NCBI GenBank assembly: GCA_035041965.1 | Contig: JAPYMA010000710.1 | Span: forward strand, 62,001 to 126,000 | Direction: 5' to 3' | From: Anisakis pegreffii | Taxonomy: Eukaryota > Nematoda > Chromadorea > Rhabditida > Anisakidae | DNA: 64,000 nt | In this document: piece by piece, positions 13,306 to 23,883 of the stretch | Numbering within the stretch: position 1 is the stretch's first letter | How the letters are laid out: each line of letters begins with the position of its first letter | Notes under the pieces: generated by a model | What the model was told of the DNA's origin: nothing | Databases searched by the model: none | The model's input: the letters and a program-made list of their open reading frames with translations, nothing else | Position numbers and translations under genes: made by a program

Positions 13306-14605
13306 AACTGAAGAACCCATAATGCTTCACATCCCATTTGAATGGATTTCTCAAAGTTATCAAGTATCTTATTAGCACCAATGACGTACAATAGCTGCAC
13401 TGGCAGGGAAATAAGGATGTCGTCATAGAAGTGTATGAATGCCGTCATGACACTAGCTAATAGATAAGCTTCGGCGAGTAACCACAAACATCTCAGAGAT
13501 TTCTCCTCATAGCACATTTGATAACATTGGAACTTTATTCCAGCTGTTATCAAACAGCACTACAACGAAGACGTTCTTCGAGTCACCAGTCAGCAACTCG
13601 ACTCTGCAGAATGAGTGGTCCAGGCGAACTTTCCAGACCTACCGCTAACTTCATAAGGCGATTCATACCCTACGTTCATGAAAGTCAGTTTTATAGGGAT
13701 ATTTTTCTTCCTTTGATATGCCAGTGAAGCTATCACAACATAACTGAAGAACCTATATTGCCTCTCCTCTCATTAGAATGGATTTCTCAAAGTTATCAAG
13801 TATCTTATTAGCACCAATGACGTACAATAGCTGCACTGGCAGGGAAATAAGGATGTCGTCATAGAAGTGTATGAATGCCGTCATGACACTAGCTAATAGA
13901 TAAGCTTCGGCGAGTAACCACAAACATCTCAGAGATTTCTCCTCATAGCACATTTGATAACATTGGAACTTTATTCCAGCTGTTATCAAACAGCACTACA
14001 ACGAAGACGTTCTTCGAGTCACCAGTCAGCAACTCGACTCTGCAGAATGAGTGGTCCAGGCGAACTTTCCAGATCTACCGCTAACTTCATAAGGCGATTC
14101 ATACCCTACGTTCATGAAAGTCAGTTTTATAGGGATATTTTTCTTCCTTTGACATGCCAGTGAAGCTATCACAACATAACTGAAGAACCTATATTGCCTC
14201 TCCTCTTATTAGAATGGATTTCTCAAAGTTATCAAGTATCTTATTAGCACCAATGACGTACAATAGCTGCACTGGCAGGGAAATAAGGATGTCGTCATAG
14301 AAGTGTATGAATGCCGTCATGACACTAGCTAATAGATAAGCTTCGGCGAGTAACCACAAACATCTCAGAGATTTCTCCTCATAGCACATTTGATAACATT
14401 GGAACTTTATTCCAGCTGTTATCAAACAGCACTACAACGAAGACGTTCTTCGAGTCACCAGTCAGCAACTCGACTCTGCAGAATGAGTGGTCCAGGCGAA
14501 CTTTCCAGACCTACCGCTAACTTCATAAGGCGATTCATACCCTACGTTCATGAAACTCATTTTTGTTGGAACATATTTCTTCTTTTCTTATGCCAGTGAA
14601 GCTAT
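13306..14605. repeat. Tandem array, three copies of a 436-bp unit
   Basis: Units start at 13306, 13742 and 14178, each with AACTGAAGAACC, giving an exact 436-bp period. Units 2 and 3 are almost identical. Unit 1 diverges in its first 35 bases, and unit 3 diverges from about 14555 until the shared end TGCCAGTGAAGCTAT. Each unit contains a 10-bp inverted repeat (TTTGATAACA/TGTTATCAAA) separated by 18 bp. Open frames of about 70-96 codons recur on both strands simply because the unit recurs. A plus-strand stretch reads ANFIRRFIPY, faintly like a retroelement polymerase motif, but no other polymerase block is present. Confidence 0.95.
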
Positions 14606-17600
14606 TGTCAATACTTGCTACAGTTCCTCCCGCAACGAACTAAACAAATATTCTCTTATGCATTACTCAACCTCTAGGGAGCGACCAGTTCGGAGAGCTT
14701 GTTCCGAGCTATGAGTTCACTATGTTACTGCCATCGAGTTGTGCATCTATAACTAAGCTCTCCTCTGAATCGCAGGCCTAAGGTTTAATGAGTTTAAGTA
14801 AGCTCAAAGTCAGATTGGAATCAAGGTCAGTCAATCTCAAACAATTCTAATTCTACTAAGCGATGCGTCAACTTATGGAAAAATTGCATCGAATTTTATG
14901 CCAATTAGAAATATTTTAAATCAAACTGAATGAAATCTGTCACAATTACCTCAATAGATATCAGCAGTCAACGTGCCAGTTTTTTATCTATGCTAGCGTC
15001 CAACACGTAATCGAGTCCATATTAGAGGGAGTGATTAGGGAGGTGCACAAAATGAAAAAAGAAATTCAATTAGGTGGGACAGGCCATATCTATATACAGT
15101 CCAAGTCCCTACCTCTGGCTCCGGAGTTAAGCGGGTCATCACGTGCCGCATCCCTCCTTCACCCTACCGCATCAGTTAAAAAATTATTCAAACTATTGAC
15201 AACAACGATGAATGTACAAAATGAATAAACAAATACATAGTGAAGACATTTCTGACAATGACTAGCAACGAATACGAGAGTATTTCTACAAATCAATGAA
15301 TTTACAATACAAACGAATAAATGAGAATCAAATATAACGAGCCAATTCAGATTTCAAGAAATTTTCATTCTTCGATATGCAATTGTTTCAGATGAGCTTT
15401 TTTCATTTCTGAGGGATTGAATCGACGGTTCACAGAAATTTAATTACAATGTTATCAGAATATATGCATGAATGTCATCTAGAGTCCGTTCAAATGGGTA
15501 ACAGAAATTTGTGGATGTCGTAGAAAATGGTTGATAAATATGATTATGATGGCTCATTAAATTTACCTGTACATGACAATAAAAGGATAAAAGGATGGAA
15601 ATACATCGCATTGAACAGTGATAACAGTAACTCAAAATAACAATGGCGATATAGCATGAATAGTACAAACCACAAAATAAAATTACACAAACAATGTTAA
15701 GTTTCCTATCACTGAATAATATAGAACAATATCAGTGCCATATAATCAAATACCCTCATGAGGTTAATATAAACAAATTATGGCTAACAAATAATCAACA
15801 ACATATACATATACAATTCGCATAAATTTACAGATGAATGCATGAATGAAAGAATGAAGCATGCATAAAATGTGGTCACTGACCACGACTCAATTTTATT
15901 TTGCAGTCCCTAAGTTCAAAATGAAATGAAAATGAATGATGAAAGATAAGGTTAAGCAACTTATCATTTATTCAAATCCTAGTGAAGTGAAAAATGATCA
16001 AAAAAACAAAATAGAAACTTCTAACCTGCGCTTTTTCGCGCCTTGGGGTCGTATTTGATAGTTTCATGTTGATAGTTATGTTGTGTGTGTTGTTGTCGTA
16101 TCAGTATTAAATATCGCCGTCGTTTTAGATACTGATATCGTCTATTAGATTCGCATCTTGGTGTCGTATTACTGTAAGTATTGTCGATTGCTAATTGTTA
16201 TTAACATTGTTGTTCTTAACATTATTAACATTGTTGTTATTAACACCGCGACCGTCATCTGGCCACCATCGTTGATCGTCGTGTCCCGATGTCCGTTGAA
16301 GTCGGTGTCAACACAGCCATTCTATCTAGAATTGAACAACGATATAATGCTAACAAGATCATGTATCACTTCGACTAAGTATTTAATAGCCTACATCAAC
16401 ACATCTGCCACTGAATGTTCATGCGATACATCATAGTCACTAAATATACGATAGATCCACGTTAGATCGGGGAAAGTTAGCAATACTAATTGACAATAAA
16501 GTCATTTCAAACCACCAAATAACGAATTAAATCATCACAATTTGATCCAATTCCTCCTCACCTTAGATTGAAGTTACGGTAGCTTGTCACCAATGAATGT
16601 GACTAATGATTACCAAGTACGCTGCCAATGACCACTATCGTAGTTCGTTCGCTTGCTTCATAACTGCGCAAGTCTGAAACAATATTAGATAACTGATTCG
16701 CAGTTTTCATCATATGCAGTTCAATACGATTCTTATTGGTAACACATTTCTCATTGACAAATTATTCGCACACGTTATTAACGTTCTACGCTGATATAGC
16801 GATGGTGATGATTTAAGAAGACATCACTTACACTCTACCAAATGTCAGCATATTTCAGCATTTAAATTAAATTCAAAGATTGGGCCCAGATGACCTTTCC
16901 TACCTTCACTCTTTAGAAGAACACGTCTTTTTATTATATCTGTCCTTAATCTATGCAATAATCGACCCATCAAACAATGTACCCATATTTATAGCATCAG
17001 AAAAATGTGCCACCCCCTATTGCATCAGAAAAATAGCCAGGACAAATTGGAAGATTATTTGAACTCGAAATAATTCAGGCACAATGTCGAATGATACCAA
17101 AAAATACATGAACCGACTAAAATCATGAATAACACATGTAAACATATATCACGCAACATCACTCAACCACACAAATCATACATAATAGAAGTAGATAAAT
17201 ATATCAATACTCTGAATAAGGCAGTTACTTTAATATGATCTGTGGTGATCAATTGGTATGGTATGACTGACAGATCGATACAATTCGTAGAGTGCACATT
17301 TATGATAAGAACGAGGAGACCAGCAAAGCATACACATATTATTATGTCATACTACTAGCGATTGAATTCCAATATCAATGGAAAAAAATTGATATTTCTC
17401 AAAAATCATTCTCCAGGACCTTAGAAGCTGTTTCATTCCAGAATGCGAATGAAATTCCGAAGAACGCTAAAAAACTAATCGGAGAGGATATTATCAATCA
17501 AAATTACTATCATATATCTTCATTCTCAAAACCTGATGCATGGAACTTTTGAATCATTTGTTTGCATCGGACAGAGCTCAGGAAAAATTCGGTTCCCTTC

Positions 17601-17752
17601 GGCTAATAGTCAAAATTAAAAAAAAATGAATATCAAAAAATGAATATCAAAAAATGGAGACAGTCGCACATACAATGTAACCTAATTAAAAGCGATTCAA
17701 GCCATCATGGTGGCTAAAAATCGATGGGCAGGTGGGGTGTTTGCTTTCGTCA
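14606..17752. other. Intergenic, low-complexity patches
   Basis: An imperfect repeat of TTAACATTGTTGTT-type words lies near 16195-16250. Text resembling the 17.75-kb array (GCATCAGAAAAATAGCCA) appears near 17020, so older copies of that repeat may extend upstream. A small tandem AATGAATATCAAAA repeat lies near 17626-17656. No gene recognised. Confidence 0.4.
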
Positions 17753-19110
17753 TAATATCTATTGATGTGTGGTGATCAAATGCATATCAATGAGCACCAC
17801 AGCGCTAATAGAGATTGCTTTAATAAAATAGCTACACCTCCTCAACTAAGCAAAATCGCTCTACAAAATATATATTTTCCTGAATGCAGAGATTCTGCTA
17901 GATCCATTGGTGTGAAGAAATTGATACGTTACTGGTCAAAGCTGAGGGTGCAGTAGGTTTGAATATGCCAACCCCTACTGCATCAGGAGAATAGCCATAT
18001 TTCATCGTAGAGGCAGAATACGAAGGCGCGGTTTTCATTTTTAGATAGCTGAGATTCAGGGCAATCGAATGTTGTACAAACAACAATATGTTACTGGGCA
18101 AACTTGAGAAGACGGTAGGCTTGAATGTATTAAACCTATGTTTCTATTGTAGTGTATAATGTCTATTGATGTGTGGTGATCAAATGCATATCAATGAGCA
18201 CCACAGCGCTAATAGAGATTGCTTTAATAAAATAGCTACACCTCCTCAACTAAGCAAAATTGCTCGGCAAGATATATGATTTTCTGAATGCACAGATTCT
18301 GCTAGATCGATTGGTGTGAAGAAATTGTTAGGTTACTGGTCATATTTGAGGGTACAGTAGGTTTGAATGTGCCAACCGCTATGGCATCAGGAAAATAGCC
18401 ATATTTCTTCGCAGAGGCAGGATTTTAAGGCGAGGTTTTCATTTACAGATATCTGCTATTCAGATAAAGCGAATGTTGTACAAACATCAATATGTTAATG
18501 GGCAAACTTGAGAAGACGGTAGGCTTGAATGTATTAAACCTATGTTTCTATAGGTAGTGTATAATGTCTATTGATGTGTGGTGATCAAATGCATATCAAT
18601 GAGCACCACAGCGCTAATTGAGATTGCTTTAATTAAATACCTATACCTCCTCAACTAAGCAAAATTGCTCGGCAAGATATATGGTTTTCTGAATGCAGAG
18701 GTTCTTTTGGATCGAATGGGGCAAAGAAATTTGCATTTTACTTGACAAACCTGACAGTACGGTTGCCTCGAAGATGGCAACCGTTATAGCATTGAGAAAA
18801 TAGCTACATCTCCTGAACTAATCGCTATTGCTCGGTAAAGTATATTAAATTCTGAATTTAGAGATTCTGAGCAATCGAATGGTGCTAAGAAATTCATGTG
18901 TTATCAGGCAAACTTGAAAGTACGGTTACCTTGAAGATGGTAACCTCTATAGAGCTATAGTAACACTTAGAGATATTGATTTATAGTGATTGAATGTTTT
19001 CGAATAATCGCCTTTGCGCTTGTTGCTGATTGAGCTTTTTGAAAATAGCCATATCTCCTCAAGAAAGCGGAATTGCTCAGCAGAGTAGATGTTTTTCAGA
19101 ATCTAGAGAA
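17753..19110. repeat. Tandem array with ~404-bp unit and decayed copies
   Basis: TCTATTGATGTGTGGTGATC recurs at 17758, 18162 and 18567, spacings of 404 and 405 bp. The first two units are alike throughout. The third drifts after about 18680 into shorter diverged copies that keep the core AAAATAGCTACATCTCCT-like text (near 18235, 18797 and 19040). Short hairpins recur at the same relative place: GGTTGCC/GGCAACC at 18761-18782 and GGTTACC/GGTAACC at 18924-18945. No protein frame spans the units. Confidence 0.9.
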
Positions 19111-21035
19111 TTATAATCTGTGAAGTGGATTGCTCACTTTGTTTTGCGAACCTTTTGCTGAAGATTATGATTCACGTTCGAGGGGAGTAAAATAATCCTT
19201 TTTAAATTTTTTATTCGTGTTTCAGAATCCCTCAATACCAAGTGATCAACTGTACTTAAGGGTTCAACAGCGAAACTGGTCATTATCAGAGAAGAAATTT
19301 CAAATTATAGTAACTGAGTGAGTGTATTCATGAGAATGCGATTCAAAACTTACACGTTTATAAATTGATTTATTATGACAATTATAAATCAATTCAACAA
19401 ATGATTTACAAAAACAATATTATTATCACAATTCAAGTATCACTGTTATTTAATGTCGATCGAGGAGTGAACACTTCGATATATTCCTTGGCAAAAACTA
19501 TTGATTTGAGTATGGCAGTATTGGATTTATGATGATCAAAGCCAAGTCTGAAATTCAACCCATTAAGATGTGTGAATGAGTGTTTTTATGCTGCCTTTTC
19601 CTCCTAAGATCAAATTATCGAAGAAATTGAATAACCAAGCAAAGTGTTATAACAAGACCAGAACAAAAACTCAAATTATATGACCGAATGTTTTCACCAC
19701 ACATCAGTTCATGTTAATCGGGTTTCTATTGAGTGCCAAACAATTTTATTACTTCAATACAGTGAGAGATATCTTGTTGTATTTACCTGAAATTCAGTGC
19801 TTAACGCACATGCAAGAATACAAATCAACGTATACCTGTCAAAAAGTTCCGAACAACAACATAAGAACAGAAGTAAAATGGAAAACTGAACGAATGAAAC
19901 GGCTCATCAAAAATAGGTTCAAAACATGCGAGGAAATGATACCTTTTGCCGAATAATCCGTTCAAAATGTGTTCCACTCAAAAATACACGAGGTGGAATG
20001 CAGATAAACGTTGTGAATGCAATCAACAGATAAGTGTTGTTTACTGTCGATTTAAGTAAATCCTGAAATTGAACGGATTTAGCCAAACCGTACGATTGAT
20101 CGAGTCGCTGTTGGGCACTTACAAAGACGATCAGTAAGGAAATACACATCCAAATTCAGTCCAGTTCTCGATGGCGAACTGAATCTGGAGATGAGAAGAC
20201 GACAGTTAGCAATTTACGAACGCAAATCGATGATATTCATCATTTCACTCACGGAAAGTGATAAAAATACCGAGGAATATGACTGGAAACGGAGGGCACG
20301 ATTTTAATTGCACTCATACACATTCACATCTGTTAGAGTATACCGCTACAATTGAAATGAGATGATATCAAATTGATTACTTTCCATGAACGAACTGTTC
20401 CATCAACAGAATTAATTTCTTGAGCTCGTCTTTTTTTCATTACTTCCGATTTTTTTTGCTTTTTTTAACCGCTATTAGTTTTTAAGCTTAAAGGCGTAAT
20501 TGCTAGCCGGTTTTTGTTTCAATGATGTATGTACCAATTCCATCACGTAGAAATCGACACCTTCTCGGCGAAATGATCTGTTTTGTGACAATGTTTTTCA
20601 CTTTTTCGTTATTCTCGTGTAATTTGTGGGTCTGAGACGATTGTTTTGATCAGTGGTCATAGAATTTACCTTCCGGCAAGTTCTCAATCATACGACTTAA
20701 TCAGCGCAACGGCAAAGAAATTAGGTTGGGCTCACCAGAGTCCTAATCAGGAATTTGTAGTAATTTTGTGATTTGCAGTCGAAAATTTTGATATGATGGT
20801 ATAAGTGAAGTAATCTCGTAACTCTTTTTCGTTGATATCTCTTGCGACTTTCATAATTTGCACTGTTCGATTCTCATCGTTAATTGCATTCGTATGTTCT
20901 AGACTGTTGGACACGACAGAAAATCGAGGGCAACAACGCAAGGCAAATATGGCGTGGCCTGAACAACAGACAATCACCAAAACAGATATAGGCCAGTTGA
21001 TTCCTATTCCATTTTCTAAATTTTCGTATGTTTAC
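19111..21035. other. Intergenic, no supported gene
   Basis: Several 60-80 codon frames at 19711-21050 show no known domain and overlap one another on opposite strands. No RNA gene, repeat array or transposon terminus recognised. Confidence 0.4.
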
Positions 21036-21170
21036 ATTATTGATGATTAGGTCCATAAGATCAGGTGAAGCTGTTGTTAAATGTTTTTATGTATTGGTAT
21101 TCAATTGATGATTGGGAAGGGGCATAGACATTACTTTTTCGAGCACCCTGTAGGTGTTCGGATGCAGTGT

Positions 21171-21244
21171 GGCCGGGAGAATGGGCGGATAACCCAAGGA
21201 ATGATCCTATCCCGGTTCCGGGTGAACCCGGCATTCGTACCGTC
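21171..21244 (+). ncRNA. Structured-RNA-like module A, copy 1
   Basis: An outer helix CCGGGA (21173-21178) with TCCCGG (21210-21215) encloses two hairpins: TGGG-7 nt-CCCA at 21182-21196 and AGGA-ATGA-TCCT at 21197-21208. A third hairpin, CCGGG-TGAA-CCCGG, follows at 21218-21231. The strand is a choice, since helices can form on either. No tRNA, 5S, SL, SmY or HDV-type consensus fits. Transcription is not shown by the sequence. Confidence 0.4.
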
Positions 21245-21493
21245 AAACTTCCATGTTTTCATGGACAGCGGCGGGGGACCTCGGGTGTCTGAAAATCTGG
21301 TGTCTGTGCTTCTCAGAAAGCAAGTAGTCGAGAATGGTTTAAAAACATTTGCGACAGTTTTTCATCTGATCTTGTGGTTGTTGGTGTTTGAGTTTTTAAT
21401 TCTCCATCATTATAAGTGATTGCTTATTAGATATATTTCTCTCACTTTTTAAATCAAGCGCGATTGCACATATTGCGTTTTTGCGATCCTCTT

Positions 21494-21593
21494 CCGCTCT
21501 CGGCTGCATGGCGGCTGAGAGAATGGGCGGATAACCCAAGGAATGATCCTATCTCGGTACCGGGTCAAGCCCGGCAGTCGTACCGTTGAGCCT
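21494..21593 (+). ncRNA. Structured-RNA-like module B, copy 1
   Basis: This is homologous to module A through GAATGGGCGGATAACCCAAG and beyond. The outer helix is now CTGAGA (21515-21520) with TCTCGG (21552-21557), which preserves pairing by paired changes relative to A. The third hairpin is CCGGG-TCAAG-CCCGG at 21560-21574. A second TCTCGG at 21498-21503 can also pair with CTGAGA in an 11-bp local hairpin, so two exclusive folds are possible. Confidence 0.4.
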
Positions 21594-21910
21594 CTAGAAG
21601 AAGTAATATCTGCCTTCACGCTTGAATCAAAGAAATTCCAAAAATTATTCATAATCATTTTTTGTTAGAGTATTATGTAAGCAATTACTTATTTTCAAAT
21701 TTCTTGTTGTCAAACACCATAAATGATCAAGAATAATTGCTTTGTTGGAATTTTCACTTCCGAAGTGAAATTTATTTATTGATCAATAGGGCCATAAGGA
21801 CAGGTGAAGCTGTTGTCAAATACTTTTTTAATATTAATGTTCAATTGATGATTGGTAAGAGGCATAGACACTAGATTTTCGAGCACCCTGTAGGTGTTCG
21901 GATGCAGTGT

Positions 21911-21984
21911 GGCCGGGAGAATGGGCGGATAACCCAAGGAATGCTCCTATCTCGGTTCCGGGTGAACCCGGCATTCGTACCGTC
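21911..21984 (+). ncRNA. Structured-RNA-like module A, copy 2
   Basis: This is the second-copy counterpart of module A at 21171. Differences fall in the AGGA-NNNN-TCCT loop (ATGA to ATGC) and in one outer-helix position (TCCCGG to TCTCGG, giving a G-T pair). Both are compatible with the proposed fold. Confidence 0.4.
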
Positions 21985-22235
21985 AAACTTACATGTTTTC
22001 ATGGACAGCGGCGGAGGACCTCGGGTGTCTGAAAATCTGGTGTCTGTGCTTCTCAGAAAGCAAGTAGTCGAGAGTGGTTTAAAAACATTTGCGACAGTTT
22101 TTCATCTGATCTTGTGGTTGTTGGTGTTTGAGTTTTTAATTCTCCATGACTATAAGTGATTGCTTATTAGATATATTTCTCTCACTTTTTAAATCAAGCG
22201 CGATTGCACATATTACGTTTTTGCGATCCTCTTCG

Positions 22236-22330
22236 GCTCTCGGCTGCATGGCGGCTGAGAGAATGGGCGGATAACCCAAGGAATGATCCTATCTCGGTAC
22301 CGGGTCAAGCCCGGCAGTCGTACCGTTGAG
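22236..22330 (+). ncRNA. Structured-RNA-like module B, copy 2
   Basis: This copy is identical to the B module at 21494 through the helices and hairpins. It differs only in the flanks (for example CTTCGG in place of CTTCCG upstream). Confidence 0.4.
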
Positions 22331-22625
22331 CCTCTAAAAGAAGTAATATCTGCCTTCACGCTTGAATTAAAAAAATTCCAAAAATTATTCATAATCATTT
22401 TTTGTTAGATTATTATGTAAACAATTACTTATTTTCAAATTCCTTATTGTCAAACACCATAAATGAGCAAGAATAATTGCATTGTTGGAATTTTCACTTC
22501 GTTCGAATGTAATCAAATGAGTTGTGCTTATGATAATAATTTTCATACATCTGACTGGATTGCGTTAGATCGGAAGGATTCAATGATTAATCACAATTAG
22601 TGTGGCCGTGTGGGTTACTGGGATC

Positions 22626-22795
22626 ATGGCTGCAGCAATCCATCCACCTGTAGAGGTAATTCACATCAAGTGCTTCAGTGTTTAATTTTCTTATTTCACT
22701 TTTTACGAAATCTCCTTCATTTTTGACTTTACAATTGATTTCTTTTTTTTCAGCATGAAAGGTTTATCACGAGGGTTTATTTGAGGATATTATAG
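22626..22795 (+). CDS. Putative tiny two-exon ORF (23 aa)
   Basis: ATG at 22626 opens 10 codons (MAAAIHPPVE) to a donor GAG|GTAATT at 22655/22656. A long pyrimidine tract ends in TTTCAG at 22753. The second exon, from 22754, continues in phase (HERFITRVYLRIL) to TAG at 22793-22795. The intron is 98 bp. The product is unrecognised and very short, so this may be a noncoding transcript or the tail of something else. Its interest lies in the histone-type hairpins that begin 29 bp after the stop. Confidence 0.25.
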
Positions 22796-22823
22796 CGCGG
22801 CGTTTTTGGAATTATAAACAAAC

Positions 22824-22960
22824 GGTCCTCTTCAGGGCCATCAAACCGATAAGCCAAGCTATGTCTATCGCGATGACAACCCAAAGGCTCTCTTTAGAGC
22901 CAATTCAACCCAACGGTCCTCTCTAGGGCCATCACAACCCAACCGCTCTCTTTAGAGCCG
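22824..22960 (+). promoter_or_regulatory. Four histone-type 3' stem-loops in tandem
   Basis: Hairpin 1 at 22824-22839 is GGTCCT-CTTC-AGGGCC. Hairpin 2 at 22886-22901 is GGCTCT-CTTT-AGAGCC. Hairpin 3 at 22915-22930 is GGTCCT-CTCT-AGGGCC. Hairpin 4 at 22943-22960 has core GCTCT-CTTT-AGAGC with one mismatched pair. Six-bp stems with GG at the base, four-base pyrimidine loops and AAC/CAA-rich flanks match the replication-dependent histone mRNA 3' end signal bound by SLBP. I recall a C at loop position 1 as a nematode trait. The reverse strand does not give pyrimidine loops, so the plus strand is indicated. No histone coding sequence is visible upstream. Confidence 0.72.
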
Positions 22961-23800
22961 CCTTAACTGATTGATCAAAAGTTCATTATTTTCTATGGTT
23001 CAGCGAATACCCTCAAAATTTTCGGTGTGTTATTTTGGCCATTTATAAAAGTGCTTTCTATATAATTTTGCTCTGCGCTAAATGAATGTGCGTCGGTACG
23101 TTCATTTCGATGTAGTCATACGATATAATTAATATGAATATTTTGACATAGGTTCAGGAGATGCTATAATTGTTATTACTATTTTCATATTTTTTCTGAG
23201 GATGTTAAGTGTTTCCTTTCAGAAGACTTGTCACTCCGAAGGATTCGACAACTGGTGCTCGAAGAATGAAGATTGGCAGATGTGTGATATTATATTAATT
23301 GTCGTTATGTGATATTGTGATTTTTTTGATGGTGCCATGTGATATTTTCGTTTTATTGTGATTCTTTCTTTTTATTTGTTCGGTTCTGAGTGTGTATTAT
23401 ATGTGTGGTTAAAAATTTCGCCCCGGTGTTTTTTTGTTTCCTTTCTTCTGAATTTTGGAGGGATGGTGGGTTTGTGAAGGTTGTTGTCAGAAAATTTCAA
23501 ATTCCCGCTTTTGAATGAAGTGCAAATCTTGTCCACTGCGAACCGATGTTGAAAAGATGAACTTATCTTGCTTCGCAATCAGCGCGTCGGTTCCCTGAAA
23601 TTCGCTCGTTTTGTATTTGAATTTTGTGCAAATAATCAATTTTATGCTGTTTAGCGATTTTCTTCAACTAAAGTGTGGCTTGAGTTTTGTGAATTTTACA
23701 AGCAGACAATGTTAAGAATTGAACAGCATGTCGATATCGTATGAAATTTAACGCGGTCGTGGTATTTCCAATCTGTTGTTCTCAATTTGATTGGTAATGG
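22961..23800. other. Upstream flank of rad21, small ORF
   Basis: A 36-codon plus-strand frame at 23202-23312 contains a good TTTCCTTTCAG acceptor and the text TCHSEGFDNWCSKNEDWQ. It could be a short exon but has no partner or recognised family. The rest is likely promoter or leader DNA of rad21, with no clear TATA box. Confidence 0.3.
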
Positions 23801-23812
23801 TTTCTATTTCAG
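23801..23812 (+). promoter_or_regulatory. Candidate 5' leader splice acceptor of rad21
   Basis: TTTCTATTTCAG ends at 23812, 71 bp before the rad21 start codon, with no convincing donor close upstream. In nematodes such a site is often the trans-splice acceptor for a spliced leader. It could equally be the end of a 5'UTR intron. Confidence 0.4.
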
Positions 23813-23883
23813 TTGGTACTGCGAGTGAATGCGTCAGTTTGCAAACGCCTAATAAGGTATAATCGCATCGACGAAATTCCAAG

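Larger units (their letters stand above)
21036..22502. repeat. Tandem duplication, two 739-bp copies
   Basis: The text GGTGAAGCTGTTGT recurs at a 739-bp offset, and similarity extends from about 21036 to 21774 and from about 21775 to 22502. The central part is nearly identical between copies, while the first 100 bases are more diverged. A plus-strand frame is open in both copies, but most base differences change the amino acid, so it is not under evident protein selection. Each copy holds one A-type and one B-type structured module, listed separately. Confidence 0.93.

Noticed and set aside
13263..14425. Minus-strand FYDDILIS resembling a reverse transcriptase active site, and plus-strand NFIRRFIPY resembling a polymerase thumb motif
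   Set aside because: They lie on opposite strands, no other polymerase motifs flank them, and the frames repeat only because the 436-bp unit repeats.
21171..21593. tRNA, 5S rRNA, SL RNA or HDV-type ribozyme identity for the A/B modules
   Set aside because: The GGTTC word is not in a 7-base T-loop, the 7-base loop lacks the U expected before an anticodon, no Sm site follows, and ribozyme core residues are missing.
21061..22398. Open frames of 60-112 codons across the 739-bp duplication
   Set aside because: Most differences between the copies change amino acids, and the region is better explained by base-paired modules.
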